DNA of 64,000 bases from Chitinophagales bacterium (GCA_013298845.1 JAAFJN010000001.1:1-64000), one strand, 5' to 3'; counted from the first letter of the stretch, positions 26,033 to 34,881 are shown. Numbers and translations: made by a program. The notes: generated from the letters alone by a model not told the origin.

Positions 26033-26072
26033 TTCGGTATTCATATCCTTCACTTCTTAAAACAACTTTTTT

Positions 26073-26987
26073 ATGAAACAACTAACGCTACTTTTTTTTC
26101 TGCTTTTTTCCATCGCTACTTTTGCCCAATCCATCGAATTTGCACCGCCGGGTGCCACCTGGAAATACGTGCGCAGCCAATTCACTTTTGGGGGCATAGA
26201 TGAGGAATTTCGAACTTTGGCGTACATCGAAGATGTGGAAATCGACGGTGTGACGTACAAAACCCTGGCGGGCGACGGCCTGTATTACGTTCGCCAGGAC
26301 GGCGACAAGGTGTATTATCGGCACTTGGGTGATACGACTTCGTTTCTGCTCTGGGATTTTGGAATCATGCCCGGCGAAAGTTATGAGGTATTTTTTCACC
26401 ACCCCATGTCGTTCGAAGGGCTGGGGCTTTTCACCTGCACGGGGCGCGATACCATCTTTGTTAATGGCACCGAACTGCCCGTTATCTTTATGGATATGTC
26501 CTGCAACAGTGGTCAGGACGTCTACTATTCCGTGGCGGTAAACCCCCGTTTTGGGCCTATGCGCTGGACCCAACAATGGGACATACCTTTTATAATAGCC
26601 GATAATCCGGGGTGTATTATTGATGGCTGGTCGTACCGGTTGTGCGCGTACCGGGATAACGAATTGGGGGTGTACCACACGGGTGATCCCAATTTTTGCA
26701 CCATTGTCTCGGAGAAGGAAGCGGTCGTACGCACCGATATTTCCATGTCGCCCAACCCGGCCAGCGACCAGGTAACCATTCAATTGCCCAACGACCTGAG
26801 TGGCCAGGTTTTCACAGCACAACTCACCGATATAACCGGCCGAGTGGTTGCGGAGCAAAACATCAGTGCGCCGACAGGCACATTGGCCATACCGGCGCAC
26901 CGTTGCGCAAAAGGAATGTATTTATTGCAAATTAAAGGGGAAAACTACCGCTTTAAAACCCAAAAACTACACCTGAACGGCGAGTGA
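26073..26987 (+). CDS. T9SS-exported protein, unknown function
   Basis: 304 residues. Signal peptide MKQLTLLFFLLFSIATFAQ. The body is beta-rich (WKYVRSQFTFGG, YVRQDGDKVYYRHLGDTT, GIMPGESYEVFFHHP), resembling many secreted Bacteroidota proteins of unassigned function. The C-terminal ~75 residues are a T9SS type A sorting domain: SMSPNPASDQVTIQLP, LTDITGRVVAEQN, AKGMYLLQIKGENYRFKTQK. The 3' end overlaps the convergent thioredoxin-like gene by 21 bases, so both stop codons lie inside each other's coding sequence. Confidence 0.8.
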   Translation: MKQLTLLFFLLFSIATFAQSIEFAPPGATWKYVRSQFTFGGIDEEFRTLAYIEDVEIDGVTYKTLAGDGLYYVRQDGDKVYYRHLGDTTSFLLWDFGIMPGESYEVFFHHPMSFEGLGLFTCTGRDTIFVNGTELPVIFMDMSCNSGQDVYYSVAVNPRFGPMRWTQQWDIPFIIADNPGCIIDGWSYRLCAYRDNELGVYHTGDPNFCTIVSEKEAVVRTDISMSPNPASDQVTIQLPNDLSGQVFTAQLTDITGRVVAEQNISAPTGTLAIPAHRCAKGMYLLQIKGENYRFKTQKLHLNGE

Positions 26988-27629
26988 TGGGGCTATTAAT
27001 TGAAGCGTCAGTTCCAACACCTCACGTTGGGTACTTACCGTTTTGTCGTGCGCGTACCAGGTATGCACCACGGTTTTGGCCTCCTCAAACAACGATTTGC
27101 GGAGATCGGCATCGTCGGTGGCTTTGATGCGGGCGGCCCATTCGGTCATAATGGTCTGCACGGCGGCGGGGCGCGGCCCCCAATGGCCCAATATTTTACC
27201 CGTTTCCGTTTCCACAAAAATCAATTTTGGGATAGAGCGGCCGCCATTGGTCAAAAAGGCATCCATAATGTCGAGGTGCTGGTCGCGCAACAACAACCGG
27301 AGTTGAATCTGGTCGTTCTGGCGCGCCAATTGTTCGAGGGTGGGAATAATTTGAGCGGCATCGCCACACCAGCCCTCGGTGAGTACGAGCCAGGTAATGG
27401 GCGTGGTGATTTGTTGTAATAAAAGGCCCGCCTCAGGGTCCAGCCTGAACGTTTTTTCAATGCGGTTCATGCGCTGTTCGTTGAGGCGGGTATATTCCAG
27501 CATTTCGGGGTCATTGGCGGGAACGCCGGGGCCGGTTTGTTCACCTTTGGCCAATAAAGTAGTCACCAAATGCCGGTAATCAGCGTACGTAAACGCGTCG
27601 GCGATTATATTGTGATGAATGTGTTCCAT
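26967..27629 (-). CDS. Thioredoxin-fold protein (Thioredoxin_9-like)
   Basis: 220 residues from the ATG at 27629 (MEHIHHNIIADAF); an in-frame start further upstream adds an unconserved tail and was rejected. No signal peptide, so cytoplasmic. The thioredoxin-fold core is TWLVLTEGWCGDAAQIIPTL, then LRLLLRDQHLDIMDAFL and the cis-Pro segment GGRSIPKLIFVE. The active-site motif is WCGD, a single Cys, as is usual for this Bacteroidota family, so it is not a classical dithiol oxidoreductase. Substrate unknown. Confidence 0.82.
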   Translation of the reverse strand: MEHIHHNIIADAFTYADYRHLVTTLLAKGEQTGPGVPANDPEMLEYTRLNEQRMNRIEKTFRLDPEAGLLLQQITTPITWLVLTEGWCGDAAQIIPTLEQLARQNDQIQLRLLLRDQHLDIMDAFLTNGGRSIPKLIFVETETGKILGHWGPRPAAVQTIMTEWAARIKATDDADLRKSLFEEAKTVVHTWYAHDKTVSTQREVLELTLQLIAPSLAVQV

Positions 27630-27689
27630 AGACTTGTAGAAACAAATTTTTGCCCAAAAAGTTAAGAAACGATTCGTCTTCTCCACCGT

Positions 27690-29099
27690 TTACCGTAAAC
27701 TCTCCAGCACCTCCGCTACCCTTTCCACCGGCAGGCGGCGGATCAAAATCTTTTTATTTTCGTCCAGCAACAACACGTTCGGCAACGCGTGGGTGCTGTA
27801 TATTTTTTCCACCGGCGACGGGTCGTTGCGGTCGGCTACACACGTCCATTGGGGCAAATTGGTGGCCACGTAATCTTTCCAATAGTCAACTCTGCCGTCG
27901 GTTGTAACGGCAAATACCCGTACGCCCTTGTTGGCAAAGGCTTTGCTGGCCTCGTAAATTCCAGGCGTGGCTTCTTTGCAATGCGCGCAAAGGGGGCTAA
28001 AAAAGTATAATAACGTGTATTTGGCTTTAAAATCGTAGAGCGACACGTCCACGTTGGCGGTATCGGGCAAACGGATTTCGGGGGCAATACGGCCCGGCAA
28101 CGTGGCCCGGTAACTATTGGCTTTGTACTCCACCCGCATCCAGGTGGCAGTGTCCATCCCGACGTAAGTAGCCGATGGCATGTGCTGATCGAACAAATGC
28201 ACCAGCATGGATTCGTTGCCGCCAAACGACGGAATATCGAACCGTTCGAGCATGAGTTGGAGGAGTTTTTGGCGCGCCAGGGGATTTACATTTGCTTTTT
28301 TAACGGCCAGGGCCAGGCTGACTTTCACCGAATCGAGCGATGATTGCTGAATTTGCATCCAATCGTCGGTTTTGCGGGCCAAAGCGGGGCTGCGCAAGAG
28401 GCGGTTGTCTTTAAAGTCGTACGTATCCCAAAAATGCTCGCGGAAATAAACCATGTACCCCGGATTGGGTTTCCCTTCGGCGTCGAACGGCTCGACGGTG
28501 GGCGGTACCTCGGCGGGTAATTCGCAAATAATGAGTTTAGGGAACAACAAATCGGGGTATTTAATGACCTGTTTGCGGGTGTTGTTGTCAATTTCCTCGC
28601 GCAATGCCCGAATGTTTTTGGCGTGTTCTTCCAGCACCTTGCGGTCGCGGGTGGCCCGGGACAACAAATCGAGGGTCGAGCGCATACCGGCGATGCGGGT
28701 TTCGCGGCTTTGGCGGTAGGTGCGCCAATAAAAAAACGGTTCATTTTCTTTGGACGCGCTCAGGAGGTCAAAACTATCCGGCAGCGCCGTCATTCGGGTG
28801 TAAAAAGCAATTTGGGATTCGTTGTTAATGACAAATTCCAGCGGGGTTTCTTTGCCTTTTACGTTAAAAAAGTACAAACCCGGTTCGAGGGTTTTGGCCC
28901 CTTTGAAGGTGGCTGTGGGCTGGGTAGAATCTACCGTGACCGAATCGAGGAGGTAAGGAATGCCCGTGTACCAGTACCCAAACTGAACCGTTTCTTTTTG
29001 TTGAAGATCTTTGAGTTGAAGGGAATATTGCCAGTTTTGGGCGGAACAAACGCCGGAGAGCAGCAGTGCCAGGGCGAACAACGGTAACAGTTTTTGCAT
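27690..29099 (-). CDS. Periplasmic TlpA-like thiol-disulfide protein with N-terminal extension
   Basis: 469 residues from the ATG at 29099, which begins a signal peptide (MQKLLPLFALALLLSGVCSA); the open frame further upstream only translates the intergenic repeats and is rejected. The first ~300 residues are the region often found before TlpA domains in Bacteroidota (GTGIP-like strands, GLYFFNVKGKETPLEFVIN, then a helical DUF5106-like part). The last ~140 are a thioredoxin fold: YDFKAKYTLLYFFSPLCAHC, with CxxC as CAHC, VRVFAVTTDGRVDYWKDYV and cis-Pro in HALPNVLLLDENKK. Likely a periplasmic disulfide reductase. Confidence 0.8.
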   Translation of the reverse strand: MQKLLPLFALALLLSGVCSAQNWQYSLQLKDLQQKETVQFGYWYTGIPYLLDSVTVDSTQPTATFKGAKTLEPGLYFFNVKGKETPLEFVINNESQIAFYTRMTALPDSFDLLSASKENEPFFYWRTYRQSRETRIAGMRSTLDLLSRATRDRKVLEEHAKNIRALREEIDNNTRKQVIKYPDLLFPKLIICELPAEVPPTVEPFDAEGKPNPGYMVYFREHFWDTYDFKDNRLLRSPALARKTDDWMQIQQSSLDSVKVSLALAVKKANVNPLARQKLLQLMLERFDIPSFGGNESMLVHLFDQHMPSATYVGMDTATWMRVEYKANSYRATLPGRIAPEIRLPDTANVDVSLYDFKAKYTLLYFFSPLCAHCKEATPGIYEASKAFANKGVRVFAVTTDGRVDYWKDYVATNLPQWTCVADRNDPSPVEKIYSTHALPNVLLLDENKKILIRRLPVERVAEVLESLR

Positions 29100-29112
29100 A
29101 GGTAATGATTTT

Positions 29113-29287
29113 TGAACATCGAACAATTGAACATCGAACATCGAACACCGAATGCCGAACATCGAAATAAGGCTTAATGGAATATGACTAAAATATTCCG
29201 CAGAGGACAATGCAGATACTTCAGTGTTAATACTTCGGTGTTCAATATTCGGTGTTCGATGTTCGATGTTCAAATGTTCGATGTTCA
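29113..29287. repeat. Large inverted repeat built from 8-base aacatcga-type units
   Basis: The left arm 29113-29166 and right arm 29234-29287 are 54 bases each and complementary with about five mismatches. Each arm is itself a tandem array of gaacatcga-like units. Inside the 67-base loop is a smaller hairpin, ggaatat/atattcc (29179-29200). It fills the gap between two thioredoxin-family genes and ends six bases before the stop codon of the one at 29293. It may terminate or stabilise that transcript; it looks like a dispersed intergenic repeat. Confidence 0.8.
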
Positions 29288-29292
29288 AAAAT

Positions 29293-29787
29293 TTATTTTT
29301 TAGCCGCTTCTTTAATTTTTTCTTCCAATTCAATTTCGTTACCCGAAGTGTAACCAAGGTGTTCAAAAATGATTTCACCTTTTTCGTTGACCAAAATGGT
29401 AAGCGGCGGGTTGCTCACATTCATGGCCGTTTGAAATTCTTTGGAAGCATCGGTAACGATGGTGTATTCCCAGGCTTTGTTGGTGGCAAATGTTTTTACG
29501 CGGGCGAGGGTACGGGCATCATCAACGCTAACGGCGACAAATTCCACGCCGTATTTTTCTTTCCATTCGGGGTATAAATCCTTGATGGCGTCTAATTCGG
29601 CGATGCAGGGTTTGCACCAGGTAGCCCAAAAACTGAACACCGTGAGTTGTCCTTCGGGGGCCAAATCTTTTACAGCAATGGTTTGTCCTTCGGGCGTTTT
29701 TACGTTAGCGGCGGGAAGGGTTTTGTTTTGTGCAGCCAGCGAAAATACTGCAAACAAACATGACAAAACGACAATATTTTTTTTCAT
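29293..29787 (-). CDS. TlpA-like thioredoxin-family protein
   Basis: 164 residues from the ATG at 29787 (signal peptide MKKNIVVLSCLFAVFSLAAQ); earlier in-frame starts precede the promoter. Redoxin/AhpC-TSA-like fold: TPEGQTIAVKDLAPEGQLTV, FSFWATWCKPCIAELDAI with CxxC as CKPC, VEFVAVSVDDARTLARVKTF and cis-Pro in VSNPPLTILVNEKGEI. Expected in the periplasm as a thiol reductase. Promoter: minus-strand TATTTTTG at 29827-29834. Confidence 0.88.
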   Translation of the reverse strand: MKKNIVVLSCLFAVFSLAAQNKTLPAANVKTPEGQTIAVKDLAPEGQLTVFSFWATWCKPCIAELDAIKDLYPEWKEKYGVEFVAVSVDDARTLARVKTFATNKAWEYTIVTDASKEFQTAMNVSNPPLTILVNEKGEIIFEHLGYTSGNEIELEEKIKEAAKK

Positions 29788-29826
29788 TGTGCGAGAATGT
29801 AAAGGTAAATGATGTGAAAAACGTTG

Positions 29827-29859
29827 CAAAAATAGAGGGAGTTTGGTAGCCCCGGGCAA
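29827..29859 (-). promoter_or_regulatory. Promoter of the TlpA-like gene
   Basis: Minus-strand TATTTTTG at 29827-29834 with TTG at 29857-29859 (22-base spacer). It supports the start at 29787. Confidence 0.55.
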
Positions 29860-30001
29860 TATTGACGAAGAATTAACAAAAACGGCACGAATTTTGATAA
29901 GTTTAGACAAATGGCCATTTTGCCATAAAATATTTGGTGCGATTTGTCGTTTACGAACCTAATCCAAATAATATTATTTTTAATCAAAAAAATTATTTCC
30001 C

Positions 30002-30163
30002 ATGCAACAGATTTCTAATCAAAACACGCGCAGTGTTTCGCGCCCCCTTATTTGGCTTACGTTAGCCGTTCATTTAGCACTTGGTGCTTACCTCTACGTA
30101 AAAACCACCGCTCCGGTTGCTCCTGCTACGGAGTCGATTACCACCGAGGATACACGCCCTTAA
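30002..30163 (+). CDS. Small single-pass membrane protein (53 residues)
   Basis: The frame from the ATG at 30002 to TAA at 30161-30163 encodes MQQISNQNTRSVSRP, a hydrophobic segment LIWLTLAVHLALGAYLYV, then a short Lys/Thr/Pro/Glu tail. A positively charged N-terminus before the membrane segment predicts an N-in orientation. Codon use is native-like and an A/T-rich leader precedes it. It sits alone between divergent/convergent neighbours, 14 bases from the end of the ABC ATPase gene. No function is known to me; similar short proteins occur in Saprospiria, by recollection only. Confidence 0.5.
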   Translation: MQQISNQNTRSVSRPLIWLTLAVHLALGAYLYVKTTAPVAPATESITTEDTRP

Positions 30164-30177
30164 CCCGTCTGAAAAAA

Positions 30178-30903
30178 TTATTCTTCGGCGTTGTTAAAGG
30201 GCGAATTACCCACCTTTACGATATTTTCATTGACGGTATCTGACTCAATCAGGCCATCGCGCATGCGCACAATGCGGTGTGCGTGCATGGCAATGTCATT
30301 TTCGTGCGTTACCACAATAATGGTATTGCCCAAAGCGTGTATTTGTTCAAACAAGCCCATAATTTCGTACGAGGTTTTACTGTCGAGGTTACCCGTTGGT
30401 TCATCGGCCAAAATAATGGCCGGGTTATTGACCAGTGCGCGAGCCACGGCCACCCTTTGGCGTTGTCCACCCGATAATTCATTGGGTTTGTGCAGCATTC
30501 GGCTGCCCAGGCCCACCGATTCGAGCACCAGCCGCGCTTTTTCGAGGCGGTCGGCCTTGCTGTATCCGGCATAAACCAAGGGCAGGGCCACGTTTTCGAG
30601 GGCCGAAAGCCGGGGCATGAGATTAAAGGTTTGGAAAACAAACCCGATTTGTTTGTTGCGCACCTCGGCCAGTTCACTATCATCCATCGTACTTACTTCG
30701 ATATTGTTCAGCGAGTACTCGCCCCGGGTAGGAGAATCGAGGCAACCCAGGAGGTTCATCAGCGTGGATTTTCCACTGCCCGAAGGCCCCATGAGCGCAA
30801 CGTATTCGTTGGCGGCGATATTAAGGGAAACATCTTTGAGTGCTTCTACGCGCTCAGCGCCCATGATATACGTTTTATTCAGATTTTGTATCGAAATAAG
30901 CAT
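30178..30903 (-). CDS. ABC transporter ATP-binding protein (MacB/LolD type)
   Basis: 241 residues. Walker [10 protein letters not shown] (39-47), Q-loop in [20 protein letters not shown], signature [15 protein letters not shown], Walker B with [10 protein letters not shown] and H-loop in VVTHENDIA. The sequence is of the MacB/LolD/FtsE branch that powers lipoprotein, macrolide or peptide efflux through FtsX-type permeases. No permease gene is adjacent, so its partner must be encoded elsewhere. It lies seven bases downstream of gatC on the same strand and is probably cotranscribed with it. Confidence 0.92.
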   Translation of the reverse strand: MLISIQNLNKTYIMGAERVEALKDVSLNIAANEYVALMGPSGSGKSTLMNLLGCLDSPTRGEYSLNNIEVSTMDDSELAEVRNKQIGFVFQTFNLMPRLSALENVALPLVYAGYSKADRLEKARLVLESVGLGSRMLHKPNELSGGQRQRVAVARALVNNPAIILADEPTGNLDSKTSYEIMGLFEQIHALGNTIIVVTHENDIAMHAHRIVRMRDGLIESDTVNENIVKVGNSPFNNAEE

Positions 30904-30910
30904 AGTATTT

Positions 30911-31201
30911 CTATTTTTTTGACACTTTAGGTACCAGGAAATAAGTGCCGTCCTGTTGTGGGGCGTTGGCTAAAGCAGCGGCAACGGGTAATTGATGATG
31001 GGCAATGTCTTCGCGCAGCACTGCACCGCGGTCGCTCAGATAAACAAGCGGCTCCACACCGTCGGTATTTACTTCTTGTAATTGATTAACCATATCCACA
31101 ATTTTGCCCAAATCGCCGGAAAGTCTTTCGCGTTCCGGCGCGGATAATTGAAGGTTAGCCAATTTTTCGAGCCTCAAGATGAGCTCAGAATTGATATCCA
31201 T
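30911..31201 (-). CDS. gatC: Asp-tRNA(Asn)/Glu-tRNA(Gln) amidotransferase subunit C
   Basis: 96 residues. Small accessory subunit that wraps around GatA and stabilises the GatCAB complex. Family blocks are [48 protein letters not shown] and the end [14 protein letters not shown]. It is separate from gatA (17771). Confidence 0.92.
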   Translation of the reverse strand: MDINSELILRLEKLANLQLSAPERERLSGDLGKIVDMVNQLQEVNTDGVEPLVYLSDRGAVLREDIAHHQLPVAAALANAPQQDGTYFLVPKVSKK

Positions 31202-31264
31202 GTATATTGCTTCGATGTTTGATGAAATATAATCGTTTAATCCGCTTCAATGCTCTATGTAGGG

Positions 31265-32131
31265 TTATTTACCAAAGCCCTTAATGATCTCTTCCGGGGC
31301 TTTACCCAACATTTGAAGCGCCACTTTTACATCGTCGGCGTAGTCGGCATCATCGGGGTATTTTTGCAAAAAAGCCTCGTACGTTTCTTTTGCTTTAGCC
31401 AGGTCATTCAGGTCATTTTCATAAATAAACCCTTGCATAAACAGCGCCGTCCGCGCCTTCGGGTGCCCCGGTAATCGTTCGCTGAGGCGGTGGTATAACA
31501 CAATGGCTTTGTTGTATTCTTCAATGGTTTTGGCCAAACCACCGGCTTTAATCAACAATTCGGCGTATTGATCTTCCGAACTGGTGATGGCCGTGTAACC
31601 TTCGGCAATTTCGATAAATTGCCGGGCCAGTGCTTTGTCGTTCACAATGCCGCCCACGTTCATTTTTTGGTCAATGCGCACCATCGCGCTGTCGATCCAG
31701 CGGGTATTATTGCGCAAATGATCCTGCATCGCCGTTACATCTTTGTTACCAAGGTGATACGTTGAAGCCGATTTATACTGGGTCATGTTGTACAGGCGGG
31801 CGTACAGCCCAACTGTTCGGGCGAGGTCTTGTCCTTTGGAGTGGTTAATCATGGCATCGTTGAGCCAGCGGGCAGCGGGTGCCGCATTGTCTTTGCGCAT
31901 CATTTGGATCTCGGCCGCGCGGGTGAGATATTCGAGGTTGTTGACGTGATCATCGGGATTTTTTTTGACCAATTCCCGGTACAGTGTTACGAGCGAATCG
32001 CTGCGTTCGTTGGTAAATTCCAAAGCCAGCCGCTGCTCAAGGCCTTGCATCAATTCCTTCTCTTTTGACGTTGAATTACAGGCAGTTGTAAAAATGGCGA
32101 CAGCGGCCAGTACGCAATAATGAATCTTCAT
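31265..32131 (-). CDS. TPR-containing lipoprotein
   Basis: 288 residues from the ATG at 32131. Lipobox TTAC with Cys at about position 18 (AVAIFTTACNSTS), so membrane-anchored by lipidation. The body is helical with TPR-like pairs, clearest at KAGGLAKTIEEYNKAIVLYH and MQGFIYENDLNDLAKAKETY. Conserved layout in Bacteroidota; function unknown. Promoter TAATTTTG at 32159-32166 lies 27 bases upstream and is back to back with that of the T9SS type-B gene. Confidence 0.78.
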   Translation of the reverse strand: MKIHYCVLAAVAIFTTACNSTSKEKELMQGLEQRLALEFTNERSDSLVTLYRELVKKNPDDHVNNLEYLTRAAEIQMMRKDNAAPAARWLNDAMINHSKGQDLARTVGLYARLYNMTQYKSASTYHLGNKDVTAMQDHLRNNTRWIDSAMVRIDQKMNVGGIVNDKALARQFIEIAEGYTAITSSEDQYAELLIKAGGLAKTIEEYNKAIVLYHRLSERLPGHPKARTALFMQGFIYENDLNDLAKAKETYEAFLQKYPDDADYADDVKVALQMLGKAPEEIIKGFGK

Positions 32132-32158
32132 AGTATAGAAACGGCTCTGATTTGAGCA

Positions 32159-32166
32159 CAAAATTA
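32159..32166 (-). promoter_or_regulatory. -7 box for the TPR lipoprotein
   Basis: Minus-strand TAATTTTG, 27 bases before the ATG at 32131. It also shows that the in-frame start at 32161 is too early. Confidence 0.5.
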
Positions 32167-32214
32167 GTTGTAATCTTTAAAAAGCACGGATAAACCACAA
32201 TTTCACCCGAATTA

Positions 32215-32246
32215 TTGCCCGATTTGGGCGGCAAATCGTACTTTTG
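32215..32246 (+). promoter_or_regulatory. Promoter for the T9SS type-B protein
   Basis: TTG at 32215-32217, 21-base spacer, TACTTTTG at 32239-32246. The ATG is at 32308, giving a leader of about 55 bases. Confidence 0.5.
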
Positions 32247-32307
32247 CCCATATAGTGGCCCGTCAAGTGGTATTTGATCGGCCATTCGGTTAACCCATTT
32301 CACAGTT

Positions 32308-34116
32308 ATGCGACACGTTTTTACACTTGTTTTTTTGGCGTTGGGGATATTGGCACCCTCTTTTATTCACGGTCAAAACACCTACCAACGTTTAATTACT
32401 GTACCCGACAGTTCCTGCTCGGCAACGCGGGTTTCGGCCGCACCTTCCGGTGATATTTTTGTAGCCGGTAACTTTTTGGACAACAACGCCGTCACTACCG
32501 CTTCTTTATTAACAAAATTAAGCAGCGATGGATCATTGCAATGGTCAAAAAAATGGGAAGCACCCGGCCAAATTGTGGATATCCGGGATATTGCCGCTAC
32601 CACCAGCGGGGGCGTTATTGTCACCATCGCCTATTACCTCAACAATGGCTTTCGCAACGAAATTGTGGCCCTCGATGCTGACGGGGCAACCAAATGGACA
32701 AAACAGTTGGACAACAACGCCAACTGGGGTATTTCCGACATTAACGCATTGAAAAGCGGGTACTTGTTGTCGGGTTATTTTGCCGGTACCAACAGCCGTT
32801 CGGCGTTGATCAAAATTGACGAAAATGGCAACACATTGTGGTCCAAACAATTCAACAACGTCGAAATAGCCCCGCGCGCCCTGTTTGAAGATACCAACGG
32901 CGACTTGTTCCTGCCCGGCCGTTCGGGCGTTAAAGGGACGCTGGTGCGCCTGTCGGCCAACGGCGATTTGCTCAAAGCCACCGACATTACCGTGGATGGC
33001 TCCGCTGCCCTTGGAGTATTGTTTAGTTGCGTTAAAACCACCAACGACAGCCTCGTATTGAGTGGTTACGACCTCGATTTTCAGGCGTTGCTGGTAAAAG
33101 TGGATAAAAACGGCAACCCGGGCACAACGGTATACCTGGCCACGCCCAACAGTATCATTTTCGGGGTAGGCTCTACCTCCGATGCCAGCGGAAACATCTA
33201 TCTCAACCTGCTGGAGGACGCCACCAGTACCCGCGCTATGGTGGCCAAACTCAATTCAAAACTGGAACTCGTGTGGGCCAACCGCTTTGGCAACGATAGT
33301 GCCATCCGGACGTACAGTTATGACCTCACCAACTCGCCTTCCGACGGTGCCCTGCTGCTGTGCGGGAACCAATTTTTCGGAACCGCCTCTTCGGTATCTT
33401 TTTTGGTCAAAACCAACACCGACGGCGAAGTAAAAGGCGCTTGTTGCCCCAAATCAGTCCCGCTCACCCGTGGCACTTATAAAACCGTGGCCGAGCCTTC
33501 GCCCGTAGCGCTGGCCACCGGGCTTACCTTATCGAACCTGACCATTCCGGTGGCGGAATTGGAGGTAGACGTGAACGATTGGTGCCCGAGCGAAGAAAAA
33601 ATTATCCCGGATTCGTCTATTCTCGTGTGCCCGGGCAACTGCATTATCTTTTCGATGAGTAACCCGCGCGCCGGTGCCGCCTACCAATGGGAATTTGCGG
33701 GGGCTACGCCCGACAGCAGTTCGTTGGTAAATCCCGGTAGCATTTGTTACAACTCGAAGGGCGATTACACGGTATTGCTCAAAGAAGACGGCTGCGTGTT
33801 GGATACGACAATGGTGAAAGTGGATAATCCGCAGGATGGTTTCCCCAACGCATTTATGCCAAAAAGCGGGGCGAAAAACCAAACTTTTAAACCATTAATC
33901 TATTGCGATATTGAAGACTACCACCTTGAAATATTCAACCGTTGGGGTGACATGATTTTTGAATCCTTTGACCGCAACGAAGCCTGGGACGGCACGGTCA
34001 ACGGCAAACCCGCTCCCATGGACGTGTACGTGTACCGCGTGCAATTTTTTGCCACCCGCGACGGGGAGCGCAAATTGGTGTACGAGGCCAAAAAAGAACT
34101 GACGCTTATCCGATAA
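32308..34116 (+). CDS. T9SS type B secreted protein (gliding-motility-type C-terminus)
   Basis: 602 residues. Signal peptide MRHVFTLVFLALGILAPSFI. Residues ~25-380 form propeller-like repeats of the KxDxxGxxxW kind: LTKLSSDGSLQWSKKW, ALDADGATKWTKQL, LIKIDENGNTLWSKQF, LVKVDKNGNPGT. A PKD-like region follows (AAYQWEFAGATPDSSSLV), then the CHU_C/gliding-motility-associated domain: FPNAFMPKSGAKNQTFKPL, YHLEIFNRWGDMIFES, WDGTVNGKPAPMDVYVYRV. This type B tail depends on the T9SS but is recognised differently from type A, often via PorP/SprF-like partners, which are not in the window. Confidence 0.88.
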   Translation: MRHVFTLVFLALGILAPSFIHGQNTYQRLITVPDSSCSATRVSAAPSGDIFVAGNFLDNNAVTTASLLTKLSSDGSLQWSKKWEAPGQIVDIRDIAATTSGGVIVTIAYYLNNGFRNEIVALDADGATKWTKQLDNNANWGISDINALKSGYLLSGYFAGTNSRSALIKIDENGNTLWSKQFNNVEIAPRALFEDTNGDLFLPGRSGVKGTLVRLSANGDLLKATDITVDGSAALGVLFSCVKTTNDSLVLSGYDLDFQALLVKVDKNGNPGTTVYLATPNSIIFGVGSTSDASGNIYLNLLEDATSTRAMVAKLNSKLELVWANRFGNDSAIRTYSYDLTNSPSDGALLLCGNQFFGTASSVSFLVKTNTDGEVKGACCPKSVPLTRGTYKTVAEPSPVALATGLTLSNLTIPVAELEVDVNDWCPSEEKIIPDSSILVCPGNCIIFSMSNPRAGAAYQWEFAGATPDSSSLVNPGSICYNSKGDYTVLLKEDGCVLDTTMVKVDNPQDGFPNAFMPKSGAKNQTFKPLIYCDIEDYHLEIFNRWGDMIFESFDRNEAWDGTVNGKPAPMDVYVYRVQFFATRDGERKLVYEAKKELTLIR

Positions 34117-34119
34117 TCC

Positions 34120-34878
34120 ATGTTTGGACGACCGAAATTTAAACCACAGAAATACGCCGCTCAAATCACCGTGGCCGGACAAGAACTTCCGGTAGAAATT
34201 ATCATTGAGCCTCGGCGCGGAACCCGGTTCAGCATCGGCAAAAAAAAAGTACTGATGCGCCTCATGAGTGGTATCTCCAACGAAGATATCCGCAAGGAAC
34301 TGGCGCGACTACAAGCCTGGGTCACCGAAGTGCACGCCAAAAAACCGGCGGCGCTCCACCAGTTTGCCGAAAAAAACTACCACACCGGTCAGCACATTAC
34401 CGTGGGCAAAAGGCAGTATATTTTGGAAATTGAAGCCGAAGAACGCGGTTCGCACACGGCCCGGCTGGTGGGCAACACCATCGCCTTGCGCGTGAGCGCA
34501 AGGGCCGCGCCCGCGCAGCGGCACAAGGCCATTCAAACCCTGTTGTCGCGGGTGGTCGCCGGTGACCAGTACAACGAAGTCGTGGCGCGGGTGCACGATA
34601 TCAACCAAAAGACATTTAACCGCCCCATCAAAAATATTTACCTCAAACACAACCATTCCAACTGGGGAAGTTGCTCCAGCGGCGGCAACGTTAACCTGTC
34701 CACCCGGCTGTTATTTGCGCCCGAAGACGTACAGAACTACGTGATTTTGCACGAATTGGCCCATTTGGTAGAAATGAACCACTCCGACCGCTTTTGGGCT
34801 TTGGTAGAGCGTTATATGCCCGACTACGCCCAAAAGGAGCAGTGGTTGAAGGTCCACGGCGGGGAATGCCATTTTTAA
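34120..34878 (+). CDS. YgjP-like (DUF45) zinc metallopeptidase
   Basis: 252 residues. The zinc motif HELAHLVEMNHSDRFW (HExxH plus a further His) near residue 210 and the preceding NWGSCSSGGNVNLSTRLLFA block are diagnostic for the YgjP/DUF45 family (M48-like fold). Cytoplasmic; no signal peptide. Related proteins are annotated as UTP pyrophosphatase or M48-family peptidase with little experimental support. It begins three bases after the T9SS type-B gene stop and is followed three bases later by a small membrane protein, so the three are probably one transcript. Confidence 0.88.
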   Translation: MFGRPKFKPQKYAAQITVAGQELPVEIIIEPRRGTRFSIGKKKVLMRLMSGISNEDIRKELARLQAWVTEVHAKKPAALHQFAEKNYHTGQHITVGKRQYILEIEAEERGSHTARLVGNTIALRVSARAAPAQRHKAIQTLLSRVVAGDQYNEVVARVHDINQKTFNRPIKNIYLKHNHSNWGSCSSGGNVNLSTRLLFAPEDVQNYVILHELAHLVEMNHSDRFWALVERYMPDYAQKEQWLKVHGGECHF

Positions 34879-34881
34879 CCC

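Noticed and set aside
29113-29287. Repeats of 8-9 bases as a possible CRISPR array
   Set aside because: Units are too short, have no spacers and are in inverted rather than direct arrangement.
28000-29378. Upstream extension of the TlpA-like gene beyond 29099
   Set aside because: The extra residues are translation of the intergenic repeat (NIEH-type), and a good signal peptide begins at 29099.
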